Part shown: positions 12,901 through 28,230 of the stretch, in pieces | Numbering within the stretch: the stretch's first letter is position 1 | Layout of the letters: each line of letters starts with the position of its first letter | Assembly: GCA_905250115.1 (NCBI GenBank) | Contig: CAJNOI010000080.1 | Span: 1 to 64,000 of the forward strand | Source: Adineta steineri | Lineage: Eukaryota > Rotifera > Eurotatoria > Adinetida > Adinetidae | Direction: 5' to 3' | DNA length: 64,000 nucleotides | Translations under genes and position numbers: made by a program | Notes under the pieces: generated by a model | Told to the model about the DNA's origin: nothing | The model's database searches: none | The model's input: only the letters and a program-made list of their open reading frames with translations

Positions 12901-14026
12901 CGATATGTATTGGAATGCCATAATTTAACAGTACCATCTTCTGAACCACTTAATACAATGGGTAATTCAGGATGAAATGCAACACAACCAACATTTTGTG
13001 AATGTCCTTCTAATGTTTGTACGCAAGTTTTATTCTTAAAATAGAAAAAAAAGAAGTTTTCAAAATAATTAGAAATAAAACTAGTTACTTGATAATCCCA
13101 AATTTTAACAAGACGATCATCACCACCTGATACAAGATAAGGTTTATCACCACCTGAATAATAATCCACACAATTAACACCTTTTTCATGACCTTCAAGA
13201 GTAAAATTTGGTTGAGTTGATCCTAATTGCCATACCTTAATAAGAAAAAAAGAAAAATAATATAAATAAGATCCTTATTCTATTTCTTACTTTAACAGTA
13301 CGATCAAGTGAGGCTGATGCAAATGTATTATTATCTTTTGGATTAATAGCTATTTGCATAACATAATGAATATGTCCTTCAAAAGTTTGTTTTAAGGCCC
13401 ATTTAGCATCCCAATCCCATAATTTAATAGTCATATCATCTAGCAAGAATCGAATAAAAATTAATTTTCTTTTTCAAATAATAAAAAAATTCAACATACC
13501 ACTACTAGTTAGAATATATGATTGTGTTGGATGAACAACAACTGAACGAATATAATCACTATGTGCTTCGAATTGATGTAATCGTTCAAGTGTATTATAA
13601 TTATAAACACGTATCAGCATATCATCCTTGATAAGAAAAAGACAAGTTTAGAAAAATTTCATTTTATTGTAAAAATATAAAATTTACAGATGCAGTAACT
13701 GCCCAATTTTTTCGAACAATAAATTTACCGGCACGAACAGGTACATCACATATTTCAAATGTTTTAATTAATTGCTAAATAAAATAAATAAATAAATAAA
13801 CAAGAATATGATAGAGAATGATAAATTCTTTACTTGTGTGTCATGATTATAAATATGTGCATGACCATTATAAAGTGTTACCAAAATCCATGGTTCATTG
13901 GGATGAATATCAACACATTTAACACGATCCGATCGAACTGATAATTTGCGCTTAACATCAAGGCGCAGAGGCTAAAATATATATTATAAAAATTTGATTG
14001 ATTCATAAAAAAAGTATTCTTACCAT
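9947..14026 (-). CDS. COPB2: Coatomer subunit beta-prime (COPB2)
   Basis: About 16 exons, nearly all separated by introns of around 50 bp, encode a full beta'-COP. This is the COPI coat subunit that binds KKXX cargo in Golgi-to-ER traffic. The first coding exon is only the ATG (14024-14026), spliced to [20 protein letters not shown]. The WD40 propellers follow ([71 protein letters not shown]), then [50 protein letters not shown] and the alpha-solenoid ([40 protein letters not shown]). The C-terminus is longer and more Pro/Ser/Thr-rich than in vertebrates and ends in an acidic tail ([10 protein letters not shown]), encoded by a last exon after a 190-bp intron. Confidence 0.97.
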
Positions 14027-15283
14027 TGTAAAATCAAAAATAAAATTATCAAATTATGATGTTCTAAAATTATAGTACGGAAATATATATTTCAAGGAAA
14101 TACTAATTTAGATTCAAAAACGGTACACGTAAACAAACCAACATAATAAAAAAAAAATTTGTCCACGTCCGATGGATTTGGTATTCTACCGTCAGTTATT
14201 AACCAATAATATTTGTTGTTTTACTTTATCTTACATAAAAGGTTTTTGATATGAAAACTTTATGTAGATGGAGTGAGTTATTGAGAATATTTCAAATAAA
14301 TATCAATCGAAAATTGTAAAAAGATAAAAGAGTATTATCATCTAGAAGTTGAACTAGATATACCTAGGAAAATAATAGTTAATTTTAAGTTTTCTTTTTC
14401 TTTTGTTACATTATAATATCGAATAAATTTTAAAGTTTATTAATATTTCGATTTTAACTTAATTAAAATAATTTTACATTGAACTAAAGTATGTCATTGA
14501 TAAATTTCTTTTATTTAATTAATTCGAATATACTTTTTTTTTTATATTAAAAACCATACTTCTAATTTTATCTTAGAAAAGGACAATTTCCTTTTGACTG
14601 ATTCTATGAGTATTACTCTTAATATTCTAGTGAAACTTTTGAGTGTGTTTTATTTTATATATTCTCAATACGTAATAAATGATATTTTTGAAGAAATATT
14701 TATTCAAATGTCTATCGAATCGATTTATAATATAATTTGATGTTGTCGAATCAAAATAAAATAACCTTGATTATAAATAGAATCAAAGATAACAAAGCCT
14801 ACTACTTGTTAGGCATATTTTGACATGCACAAGTATGTTATCAATAAACAATCGCTGATTGTTCTATTTTTCTTTTCGAAAAGCAATTACTTAGAAATGC
14901 AGAAATTTTTAAGGCTTCAAAAATATAGCTCAAAATACACATAATATTAGATATAATAAAGAAAATTAAATCATACATCTGATTAAATATTGAAATTAAT
15001 TTGAAAGAATAAAGAATTATTGATAAAAACAAAAAATAAAAGTCAAATTAGAATTCATTATTATTATTATTTATGTTCTATTTGAGAGAAATATTATGAA
15101 AATAAAAATGAATGAAATTTTGTTAATCATCATAGAGAATAAATTACTTTATACAAAATTCAATTATATGACCGAACTAAATATATGATTGTACGATGAG
15201 AAAAATGGAAAGAAAATCAATTAGAAAAAGAAAAAACAAATAATTATCAAAAAAAGAAAAACTCGAAAAGCGCAAATAATTCT
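14027..15283. other. Intergenic spacer
   Basis: About 1.25 kb of AT-rich DNA between COPB2 and the GPCR gene. No coding exon, repeat or inverted repeat of note was seen. It should contain the COPB2 promoter at its left edge and the GPCR 3' UTR at its right. Confidence 0.5.
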
Positions 15284-16856
15284 TTAATTCCAAGAGGTTT
15301 GTTGTTCAGTTGCGGATTGAAATTCTGGAAAAAAATTAAATTTATAATGTTTCAAATGCATTTCTCGTTCTTGATCAGTTCGTTGATGTTCTAATGTTGA
15401 TTCATTATATTGTTCATTATTTGGTCTTACATCATCAATAACCCAATCATCATTATCATCTCCTTGACAATAAGATACAAATTCATTAAACATATCACGT
15501 AATTCATTTAAAAAACTTTTTGCCGAAAAACAATAAAGAAAAAAATTTATTGCATGTGATGTAAATTGTATTGAATTTACAGTTATTTGAATCATATGAC
15601 GACGAGTACGTTCAGTTTTTAATTCAAGATTATGACGAAAAAATACGAAATAAATGCATGCTGGAAGAGTTAATATAACAAATACAAATGTAACTATAAT
15701 TAATAATGCTGTTAATTGTCGATAACGTTCAATATTTTTTCGTTGAATTGTTGGTGGTGTTGCTTCAATTTGTGCACGACTTGATCGTACTGTTACAGCA
15801 ATAATATATGTATTACAAATACACATAATAGCAAATGGACATAAATTATATACAATTAAATGAACACGTTCCCATTGTGGATAAATATAATTTGGATTGT
15901 CAAGTGTTGAATAACAATTTATAGTACCAGATGTTGTACGATATCCATTTAAAAATAATATATGACTATTTAATCCAATACATAAAAATGTTAAAATACA
16001 TATATAATATTTTGTATATTTTAATTTTCCAAATGATTGTTTCCAATGTAACCAATAGAGATTCAACGCACGATCTTGAAAAAAGAAAATAGAATATTAT
16101 TTGCTTAATAGGATACCTACGTGATGTAACTAATGTAATTCATAGTAGAAATCGGAAATTTACATTTGTTATTTATCCTAATTTCATGTCTGTTATTATC
16201 CCTTTATTTCTTTTACAGATATAAACAAAGAAAAAACTCATTATATAGGATTGATTATTATAATACTGCTTTAACTAATTAACTATAATCTTAAATTGAT
16301 ATATAATTTTAGAAAAAAGAAATGTATGTTAAGTAGATTTTTATTTTCAGAAAATTTATTCTTACCAAAACTAACAGCAGTTAAACACCAACTTGATAAT
16401 TGTAAACTAACAAATGTCATAAATGATATAACACGACAATGTATAAGAGATACATCTTCTAAATTTTGATTTGTTGAACTAATATTAAATTTATAAAAAC
16501 TATTTAAATTCCAACCATACAATGATATTGTATCACATATACTAACTACAATTAGATAACGTATAGTTACTAAACGACGAAGATTTCGTCTTAATAATAC
16601 AATTATTGTTAATAAATTTCCTACGGTTCCAACAATAATAAGTATAAGAGCATAGATACTTAATGATTGAATAATAAATGAATCACGAGAATTTGCTGAT
16701 GAAGATGTTGATTCATTTAAAATAGATTCTTCAATTTTTTTCGTATATTCTACAAAAACCTAAAATATATGATCAAAAATCGATCAGATAGATTGAAAAA
16801 GAAAAGTAATTATTTCTATTCGAACTTACAATAGGTGTACGTGGAGTATTCATCAT
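15284..16856 (-). CDS. Rhodopsin-class (class A) GPCR, probably neuropeptide-like
   Basis: Three exons (16830-16856, 16366-16759, 15284-16074) join in frame to 403 aa with seven hydrophobic segments. TM1 carries GTVGNLLTIIVLL with the conserved GN. TM2 has the Asp in VVSICDT. TM3 starts after IHC and ends in a DRAL variant of the DRY motif, placed exactly at the second splice junction. Extracellular loop 2 has the partner Cys (TINCYSTL). TM6 is LTALLIIVTFVFVILTLPAC. TM7 ends NSIQFTSHAINFFLYCFSA, an NxxNFFLYC form in place of NPxxY, seen in FMRFamide-like receptors. The C-tail is about 70 aa and acidic. The ligand cannot be told from sequence. Confidence 0.9.
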
Positions 16857-19322
16857 AATTGATAATAAATAAGAAGTAGTATTAATAAAAAAAAAGATTG
16901 GTTAAATGACAGCTATACCATGTTTCTTGCCAATTTGAGTAGACAGAAATAATCAAGACGGAAGGATATCAAATGGAATATCGTATGTCGTATTTCTATA
17001 TTTTTTCTTCTTTCTCTCTTGTTATTGTAAGATGATGATGTTAATAATCGATGAAAAAATCTTTGTACATATTTTGATCTAATTGTAGAAGATAATAGAT
17101 AAGTTTTTTTTTTAATAAAATTAATTTATAGATCAATTGATTTATATTTCATAATTAAATGATGAAATGATCTGTAAAGACGAAGAAAAAAAAAAAGATA
17201 TTACAGTAACATATGGAATTGAAAATAATAGACATGTCGTTCTTTTTTTTTTATTATGTAGTACGATGTTTGTCTTCGGTTCCGAAGTGTTTCTTTTCTT
17301 CTCTTCAAATGTCCTTCAGGCAAACCAAGCAAGTGTCAAGAAAAAAAACGAGAAAAAAAAAAGAAAACTTATGCATTTTTCAATGTTTTTTTATACGGAC
17401 AATCTATCATCAACATGTCAATGTTGTCATCATCAAGTCTATTAAAATTTTCAACGGTTGACATCTCTTCTGTCATTATTATAGTAATATAGAGATGGAG
17501 GGAGAAAAAAACTATATTTAAAAAAAAATATTACATAGCCTGTGTCTCTCTCTCTCTCTTCTTTTTTTTTTTTATTCAATAATATTAATTAAGTAACAAA
17601 AAAACAACTTTTATCATTAAAAATTCCATCGGCTTTTTTTCTTTTAAGAATATTTACCTAAACTTATCTGAGTGGCTTAGTTTATAAGGATCTATGAAGA
17701 TCAATTGAAATAAGAAATCTATTATAGTAAGAAAAGAGAAGAAAAAAAAAACTTGATAGAATGATGGAGAAAGAGAAAAATAATGTCAAGAATAAAAAAA
17801 TCTCTTGGTGGAAAAAAAAGAATGAATGAATGAATGAATGGATAGATTGCATTTGTCATCTTTTTTCTAAATTACACATTTAACACAACGTAATAAGAGA
17901 CCAAATAATACATAAAAAAAAGAATTTTGCTTTTATTTTACAATATATTAATATTGAATTATAGATTACATCGATTGATTATAATTAAGAAGGAAAAAGA
18001 AAAGAGAACAATGTTATGTCATATGGAATTTTATTTTATATAAATCGATCTATTAAAAATAAATGTCTTTTAACTTAAGTTACAAAACATCAATCTCATA
18101 AAAACCATGTTAACATAATTCATCAAACAAAACGTCTGACATTACCTTGAGTATTCAACCAGTAAATCATAGGAAATGACAATATTGTATTGATGAGAAA
18201 TTATTTACACGACGTGAGCAATATAATATACGAATAAACGATAAATCAATATGACTGTATATGCATATGAGAACTTTCTTATTAACTTAGTTAACCGTGT
18301 AAATGATGAGTCAATCTATGGAAATAAATATTTTAGATCTCGTGAGTGAATATAAATGTACGAGAACAAAAAGACAAGATAGTAAACAATAGTAGAAGAT
18401 AAATTATTCGTTGATTAAAATTCTAGTGAACATCAATCTCATTAGCATATGAAGCATTGTTAATATTAATGATGTATTGACAACTAAGATTTTTCTTTTG
18501 TTTAATATCAATAGAATATGTTTTACAATTAAAAATATTTATACTAAAATATGATTTATTTTTTCAATAGAAATAAATTAGTCAATAGATTTTATCGTCT
18601 ATATGAAAAATAAAAACAACAACAACATTACATATCAAATATTAGTTTTTCTTTCATGAAAACTTTTACAAGAAGAGAAGAAAAAATATAATCAAAGTAA
18701 ATATTATAAAATGAATTTTATTAGATGGAGAATATAAATAATATATTAAGAACAGTCTATAACATTTAAAAATGAAGATATTATTTATTCACATGTATTT
18801 TTAATTTCATTTAAATAAAAGCATTTTCATAGATATTCAAATATGTATCTCGTGAGACAATGAATTACGAAGATATTATCATATAGATTATTTCCAATAT
18901 TATCATACATATTTTATTGAGCAATAAATACTGTAGAAGATTTGCATGAATATTGTTAGTTAACGATGGAAGCATATTTAATTTATTTTGTTTCCTGCAA
19001 GTCTTTAAAATTGAAGAAATAAAAGGAAATTTGTTCGAGTTTTTTCTTTCTTTTCATTTTGACAATATTAAACAACAGAAGAAAAAAAAAATCTGTCCAA
19101 AAAAATGCTGTTAACAAGCCTCTTATAATTTTGTGTTTTGTTATTATCCTAATTGAATGTACACTGAGAAGACAAAAAGAAAAGACATTGCACATTAAAA
19201 AGGACGATATACAAATGAAAGAAAGAAAAATTGAACAATATATAATTAAATAAAAGACAAAGCCGAAAGAAGAAAAAAAAGAAATGAGATAAATTCATAG
19301 AAATCTATACATAATTAAAATT
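16857..19322. other. Long intergenic spacer with simple repeats
   Basis: About 2.5 kb of AT-rich DNA between the GPCR start and the beta-TrCP stop. It contains a (CT)n run at about 17547-17562, an (AATG)n run at about 17820-17840, and poly-A/poly-T tracts. Short ORFs here have only low-complexity Lys/Phe content. No gene, RNA or mobile element was seen. Confidence 0.5.
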
Positions 19323-20982
19323 CTATGATGCTGTTGTTGTTGGTGATGCTGTTATCGTTGTTGTATTATCTGTTATGGGTGAATCATTAAGAAAATTAAA
19401 ACAAAGTATAGTATCATCATGTGAACTTGAGACGATTTGAAATTCATCGAATTGTAAACGAAATACTCGTCCTGTATGTTCAGTTAATGTACGAATACAT
19501 AATGATGATTGTGAACGTGGATCAAGAGCTGCTACTAAATCCCAAACTTTGATTTTACCTATAAGAAAAAATATAGATAGATAAAAGACAAAAAATGAAA
19601 TTTCAAATTTTCGTTTACCATCATAAGCACCCGAAACAATTCGTTTTGAATCAAAACGAATACAACGTACAAGTTCATCATGTCCTTCAAGTATACGTAA
19701 ACAGGCACCACATTCAATATCCCATATACGAATTGTATTATCTGATGATCCACTAACAACAATTTTATCACGATACTGTAAACAAGCAATACCACGTTTA
19801 TGTCCAAGTAATGTTCGTACAAATTCACATGTTGTTGTATCCTATAAAATAAAAGAAACTTTATTTCTCTCTCTTTAAATATGATTAACATACCCAAACT
19901 TTAATTGTTCTATCACCACTAGCACTAACAATATATTTTTCATCAAAATCAACAACATTAACTGCTGCTCGATGACCAACAAGTACACGTCGAATAGTTA
20001 TATCTGTTGGTGAATTCATTTGCCATACAGCTATTGAACGATCTTTTGAACATGTTACCATCGTACCATCAGAAAATCGAAGATGTAAAACAGCTTCACA
20101 ATGATGTAAAAGTGTATTAATTAATTCTCCTGTTTTAACATTCCATACACGTATAGTTGAATCTGATGAACCAGTCACAATAACTTTTTCATCATATTGT
20201 AAACATAAAACACTTCCATTATGACCAGTTAAAACTTTCGTACATTCAAGAGTTTTTCTATCCCATATTTTAATTGTATTATCACGAAGACCACTAACTA
20301 TTTTATCTTTATCATATTGTAAACAATAAACACCTTTGCTATTTTGTGAACGACATTGAATTTTTTCTAATTGAAAATTTCCTGTACGCCAATTAATTTC
20401 AATTTGTTTAATATCTTGTAAAATTTTTGGATATAAATTACGATAAAATTCATGTGTTTTACCAATTTCATTTGATGTTAATACTTGACGAAATAAATAT
20501 TTTGTCCAATCACGACGTTTAGCAAGACCATCCCATAGTGTATCTGATAGAACTTTACGTTCAATTAATTTTTTCCATAACATACCTGTTGATATAACAT
20601 GATACCAATCATGACAAACATATTCACTTGCTATTAATGTTTTATGATCTAAATATCCAAGAATTTTTTCGGCAATATGTTCAAGTCCACGTGATGCTAA
20701 TTGTCCAATAAAATCTCTTTGTAACATAGGTAATAAAACTGTATTTATTTGTCCATGTTGATGACTATGCATACGTTTGAGAAGATTTTCAACAAATATT
20801 AATTGTTCACGTTCATCCCATGTTAAAAATATGGTTAAAAATTGTTCACTCATTTTTTCATAATCAGATGTGGAAATTTTATTTATCGATGTTGTTAAAC
20901 AATTTGACGATGAAGATGTGAGCATTGGTGAATGTTCTTCGTTGTTAATATCATTACCTGAGTTTGTTGTCATAGTTTCCAT
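19323..20982 (-). CDS. BTRC: Beta-TrCP (F-box/WD40 substrate adaptor of SCF)
   Basis: Three exons (19894-20982, 19619-19841, 19323-19558) give 515 aa in frame. Beta-TrCP recruits phosphorylated DSGxxS degrons (beta-catenin, IkB, EMI1) to the SCF ubiquitin ligase. The order is: low-complexity N-terminus; dimerisation D-domain and F-box ([37 protein letters not shown]); linker [17 protein letters not shown]; then seven WD40 blades, among them [68 protein letters not shown] and [20 protein letters not shown]. The last blade reads [12 protein letters not shown] where relatives have ILIWDFLND, so the final WD dipeptide has diverged. It equally resembles vertebrate BTRC and FBXW11. Confidence 0.96.
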
Positions 20983-22456
20983 TATTTCGGACGTTTTTTT
21001 TTTCTTCTTTTCGTGTATTATAAAAATGGAATTGAATAGAGAGGAAAAAAATCAAATATGTATTTTTTTTTCTTTCTTTTTTTTTAAGTGACTATTGTTA
21101 AGAAAATAACAACGGTAAAAGACATCTAAAATAATAGACATGTATTAATAATAAAATAGTACATTTAAAAATGCGGCTTTTTTTCTAACAGTTAGTAACC
21201 TACATCGAAAAAATCAGATTTTATCTACTGAATTCTTAATTGTGCTCCAGATTTGGAGCGATTGCTCTAATAGATACTCTGGACTGTGCTGAGTCGACTG
21301 ATGATGCTCAAGAAAAATAGTTTTGAGAATAATATTTTTTTGAAAAAAAATCCCTGTACTCCCCCTCAGAGATGATCTGATCAATAATGAAAATTTCTTT
21401 TATAACTCAGCTAAGGTAGAACCGGTTGGGCTCATCTTCGAATTCGACCGAGATATCAATGAAACTAAACTCTGTAGAAAATTTCAGCTCAGTCCGATTC
21501 TCCTTTCGAAAGTTATCGTGTAAACGGTCGGACGGACACACTGATCGATTTTAGTAGTGTACTCACTTTTTGAGTACACAAAAAGGACACAGTTACAAGC
21601 TACAACTTGAAACTCGTAAACTTCGATTTTGGAGCTCACTTAACTTGACCATTTTACAACAACAAAGATTATGTTGTCGACATCGACATATTTATTATTA
21701 ACAAAATTCAATATAATTATAAATCTCCTGTAAAGAAAAAGCTAGTCATTATTTTAAGTTAAAATAAGACATGTCATAACCTTGATATATGTCGTTAATA
21801 GTATTCCAGGCATATGTAAAACTATAATTGTACGGCTTCTTTCTCTACGGTTAGAATGACATAGACCAAAAAGATTATCTAATTGATATTTTGATTCTTT
21901 CCTTTCACTACTCTTATTTCGAAGTGTGATTAATGCTTATCTTGTTTTCTTTCTAAATAACTTCTCAATTGAGATCAAATCAAATATAGACAACTTGATC
22001 ATAAGTGCTTTTCATCGTGTTGCAAAGAAAAAATGTCCTTATAGTATACAAGTTTTAATTAACTATAAACAAATTTATTAACAATAAAATAGCCTTCAGA
22101 ATATCTTATTGTTCATACTTAACGATAATAAATGATTATGTTTATAAAATATACTACCATCGAAGAAGAAATAATATAATTAATCTAGAGCAAAACAAAA
22201 ACAAAAATTTTTATATATCATATTAAAAAACGAAAAATGTTTTTTTTCTTATTTTTTTGTGTTTTATTAATTTTCATCTTTTATTTTGCAAGTAGATATA
22301 TCATGACAAAAAGAAGAAAGAAAGAAGAAAAAGAAAAGCAAACATACGAACAGGACAACAAACTTTTGTTATGCATCCGATATGACTGTACATATATGAG
22401 AGAGAAAAAAGACAAAGAAAAAAAAAATTTTTTTCGTTATATTTGCAGAAAAATTA
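20983..22456. other. Intergenic spacer with probable repeat relic
   Basis: About 1.5 kb between two minus-strand genes. Roughly 21235-21585 is less AT-rich than its surroundings and reads like an old interspersed repeat: CCCTGTACTCCCCCTC, a segment ending in CGGTCGGACGGACACACTG, and a small inverted repeat around GTGTACTCACTTTTTGAGTACAC. No protein remains. The rest is featureless AT-rich DNA. Confidence 0.45.
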
Positions 22457-24822
22457 TTAATCATATTTTGAATATTGTTTACTTGTTGTAGTTAATGATG
22501 TTGAATGAAAATTATTATTATTAGTATTATTATTAGTAGTATTATTATTATTATGTTGTTTTGTATTTGTTGTTGATGGTGGTGTAACAAGTGAACGAAA
22601 TGCATCAATAATTAAACTTGGATGACGTTTAGAAAATTGTATCCAATTATTTGTTTTTGATACAGCTGATGCATTTGAACGTATAAAAGCTAAAACTTGT
22701 TGTTTAAGTGATGTATCATTTGCATGATCACTAACTTCAAGCATTTCAATAGCATTATCAACTTTTAAGACATCTAACATAGTTGATTTTGCTAATTGAC
22801 GTAATTCATTTAAATCATATTTAACAGCAGCACGAAATAAATCAATAGCATTTAAATTGGCTTTAATTTCGTCAGTTGATGTTATTAAACGACCTGTATA
22901 AATATAGACAAGCATTATACGAACAGTTGAAGGATCAAGATCATCGATATATAAATCAATTGATGGTAATTTAGAATTTGTTGTATTGTAAGTTGTATTA
23001 TTACGTATTTGACTTGCAAATGATGATGAACGAGACATTAGAATAGCTTTATGCGCATGAAATGTCGCTAATGGTGTTATATTTGAATATTTAATATGAG
23101 CTGATTGAATATCTATATGGAGATCTTGTTCACTATTATCTTGATGATGACAAATACATGAACAACGTTTTATACTGGATGATAAAGATAATATGGAAGA
23201 CGATGAACATAATTCTGATGAGGAAAATTCAGCAGATGATGAAGAACAATTTGATGATGAGAGATTAATGTCAGATGATGATGGTGTTAATGACGATGAA
23301 CTTTGAGCAATACGTGAAAGTAAAGACGTTGTTGAACGAGTTGTTCGACGTGTTGTTGTTGGAGTTGTCGATGAGGATATAGGAGATGCATGACTTTGTG
23401 TTAGGAGATTTGTTAAATGACGAGAATCGAGATTATCCGATTCAGAATCTTTACAAATCACTATAAATAAAACGAATTAATATTATTAGAGAATTATTTA
23501 TTTTTACCTGATGATGACTGTTCATGATGATCGGATATTGGTTCATTAGTTGTACTATGAGACTTATTTTTTTCTGATGTACAATGACAAGATGAACATG
23601 ATGGATGTTGTTGTTTCAAAGATGTTCTTTGATGTTTTATACGATTTGATTTCCTATGATCATCAACAATAATTGGTTGTTGTTGTTGCTGTGAATGATT
23701 TGTATGTTGTTTAGGTATAACATGTATATGTACATCAGCAAAACGTTCATCATCTAAAAGTGTTTTGATTTGATTTGATAGAAGTTCTAATGATTTAAAA
23801 CGTTCTTTATCATCTGTAAATAAACCAGATATAATTGTTGATGATGTTGTTGATGTACTTGATGGATTTATATTATTCATTGATGTTGCTGATGATGATG
23901 ATGCCGATGATGATGATGTTGATGCTTGAGTTTTTGGTGTCGTACTTGTTTGTTGTTGTTGAGCAGAATGTTGAGATGATGGTGGAGGTGGAGGTGGTGG
24001 TGGTAAAATTGATGATGCATGATGATGGTGATGATGATGATGTGCAGGATGTGGATGACGAAGTAAATCACCTGTTGCAGTTTCTTTTTCATCAACTAAT
24101 ACAACACGAACATAGACTCGAAGACGATCATCTGTTATAAGATCATTACGACGAGAATTTAAATAATTTCCATCAAGAAATTCTTAAGAAGAAAACAAAA
24201 TTTCATTTTTAATTACTCTAACAAAAAAAAACGTTTCAATCTTACCTGAATAACCCCAATCATTTCCTGATGAGAATGTATGAAAATTTGTTGAACGTAA
24301 CATAACAAGTTCATTATTTCGACTAACAACACTAAATTCTGCTTTAGCTTTTATTGTTGGCATTGTTCCACTAATATATTTAAGAAATATAGCTATATTA
24401 TTATTTGTATGTTGTTTTTCATTTAAACCACGTGGATATAATTTTAAACTCCAACGTGTATTGGAATAAGGTGTATTAACAGGTGAAAATGATTCCGATT
24501 GAAGACATGTAGAATTTGAATCATCAATATACGATGAAAGATAACTAAATAGCATTTTAAATTAGTTTTTTTTATGTAAATAATAATCTTACTTTATAAT
24601 CCATAAATGTGAAAATGAACATAAATGTCGTTCTGTTCGTGATGATGAATCAGATTCTGAAAATGTTCGTTTATGACTTTGTCGAATTGATGATGATGTA
24701 CCAGATGATGATGTTGGTGTCGATGAATTTGTTGTTGTTGTTGATGTTGTTGTACTTGCATTTGTATTGGAAGACGTATTTGCAGTAACTGATGTTCGGT
24801 TATTGTTACTGTTATTGTCCAT
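22457..24822 (-). CDS. SPOP-like MATH-BTB protein with a long insert inside the BTB domain
   Basis: Four exons (24593-24822, 24246-24544, 23508-24182, 22457-23460) join in frame to 735 aa; SPOP is about 374. SPOP-type proteins bind substrates by MATH and CUL3 by BTB. After a Ser/Thr/Asn-rich leader comes MATH (SHLWII, WSLKLYPRGLNEK, SSGNDWGYS, LDGNYLNSRRNDLITDDRLR). A His/Pro/Gln/Ser-rich linker follows. BTB begins with LLDDERFADVHIHVIPK, is broken by about 200 residues of Ser/Thr/His-rich sequence, and resumes at FHAHKAILMSRSSSFASQI, DDLDPSTVRIMLVYIYTGRL and NLNAIDLFRAAVKYDLNELR. BACK-like helices then end near HPSLIIDAFRSL. The tail is Asn/Thr-rich. The MDNN start (24822) is preferred to an upstream ATG that would add a hydrophobic leader. 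Confidence 0.85.
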
Positions 24823-25127
24823 TTTATTAGAAATAACAACTAAATTTAAAAGAAAAAAAATTATTTTTAAATTCAAAAACAAAACATTTCTATTTTACTT
24901 TATTAAATAATAAAAATCAATGATTATTTCTTTTTTTTTTGGGTATTTCAATTTTTAATATTACATGCTGAAATATTTATTAAAAATAATAATTATCTAA
25001 AATAGATTTTAAAAATTGTTATGGAATCACTAAAACAATTATTATTATTCTTTTAACAATCAAAATGGTAAAATAAAATATCTTCTTATTGCAAATTGAT
25101 TGACTAATGTCATGGAATATTGATTAC

Positions 25128-26915
<1,788 letters not shown>

Positions 26916-28000
26916 TATCTAGAAAAAAAAATAGAATTTCATTTATTGAATATATTCTACATTTATCTAATTTCTTTAATAAATTAATATCTTAGAATTT
27001 GTGTTGTAAATTTTCTTAATTATATTTAAATGTCAATTATGTTCATTTGTAATTGACCTAACATCTAATAAAAAGAGGTCACTATATGTCTTTTTTGACC
27101 TTCGTATTTTATCAATCTTTCATATAATATACTAGTTTACAAGATTTTTCTTGTCTACATTCAATAGGAAAGCTATTCTTTGTGTTTCTACTTTATGGGA
27201 ATTTGAGCATATTGAAAGAGTAATGTTGATCTTTTTTAATGATCGAAAGTAATGATAACAATGACATTGGAAATTTGCATAAACTAATAAAACATAGATT
27301 TTATAAGAAAGAGAAATTTATCGTAAGATAAAAGTAAAAATAAATTAATAAGAATAAGTTTCAAAAAAGATTTCATAAATAATCACATATACATGCACAT
27401 TATAGATAGTTAGTTTATTGTGTTGTTCTGTTGTGATGATAGACGTTAAATATGAGATTTTATTGGTTAGAAACTTTCATTGAAAAATTTGTTTGTCCTT
27501 TATTCATGATATGATTAATAAATAAGCAATAATTTTCAATGAAAATCAATTATTCAAAAATATCATTCAAAGGAATTTCTATTAAGTTTGTAGAAATAAA
27601 AATGATATAAATAATTATAAAACAAAAACTCTGATAAGAAGTGACATCTGTTGAGTTTCCATAATATAAGAGACAACGCTTAGATTCGTAGATGGCAAAG
27701 TCAAGACTGATATTTGCAACGGGCGGGAGCAGGATGTATCATAAGTCACGTCACTTGAGAAATTTTGATAGATTTAGCTATTTTATTCGATGAATTTAAT
27801 TTTTCTGTCGAATCGGGTAAATTTGGATAAATTTACTGCTATTTAATGAATCTGTTTCAGGATCTAGGTTTTCCCCATGGAGAAAGGTCGATGGCTACAA
27901 CCTGTTTTTAAGAAGACTGGCCGATGGAAACTCAGTGTCCTGTTTAAATATTTTCTTTAAACATTTTTTAGAGAGAGCATACATAAAAATATAGAAAAAT

Positions 28001-28070
28001 TTGAGGGTGTAAGTGTGGGTGGGTGTAAATATGGTTGAGGTTGAGAAAAGAGATACTCACACCCACACCA
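28001..28070. repeat. Telomere-like hairpin element (TTGAGGGTG arms)
   Basis: The left arm TTGAGGGTGTAAGTGTGGG and the right arm ending in ACTCACACCCACACCA can pair imperfectly around a middle containing TATGGTTGAGGTTGAGA. The same middle occurs in the copy at 42129-42191, so the two share ancestry beyond their arms. Confidence 0.6.
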
Positions 28071-28170
28071 GATTTCAATGAATACACAAATGTGATTAAC
28101 AGGCGAATTCGAGTGGTTTTACTTTTACTTTGTTGGTGACGCTATTTCAAATTCAAATTGATGATTGGAA

Positions 28171-28230
28171 GGGGTGGGTGTGGGTGTGATTACACTTTCT
28201 TTCAACATCTAAACCCATACTCACACTTTG
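28171..28230. repeat. Telomere-like hairpin element
   Basis: G-rich arm GGGGTGGGTGTGGGTGTG followed after about 25 bp by the C-rich partner AAACCCATACTCACACTT. It lies 100 bp from the copy at 28001. Confidence 0.5.

Noticed and set aside
17167-17461. Small ORFs in the GPCR/beta-TrCP spacer
   Set aside because: Overlapping frames of Lys/Phe-rich low complexity, with no conserved motif and no splice support.
23835-24140. Met/Asp/Val-rich plus-strand and His-rich minus-strand ORFs in the MATH-BTB gene
   Set aside because: Shadows of low-complexity codons in the true frame, which joins the MATH and BTB domains.
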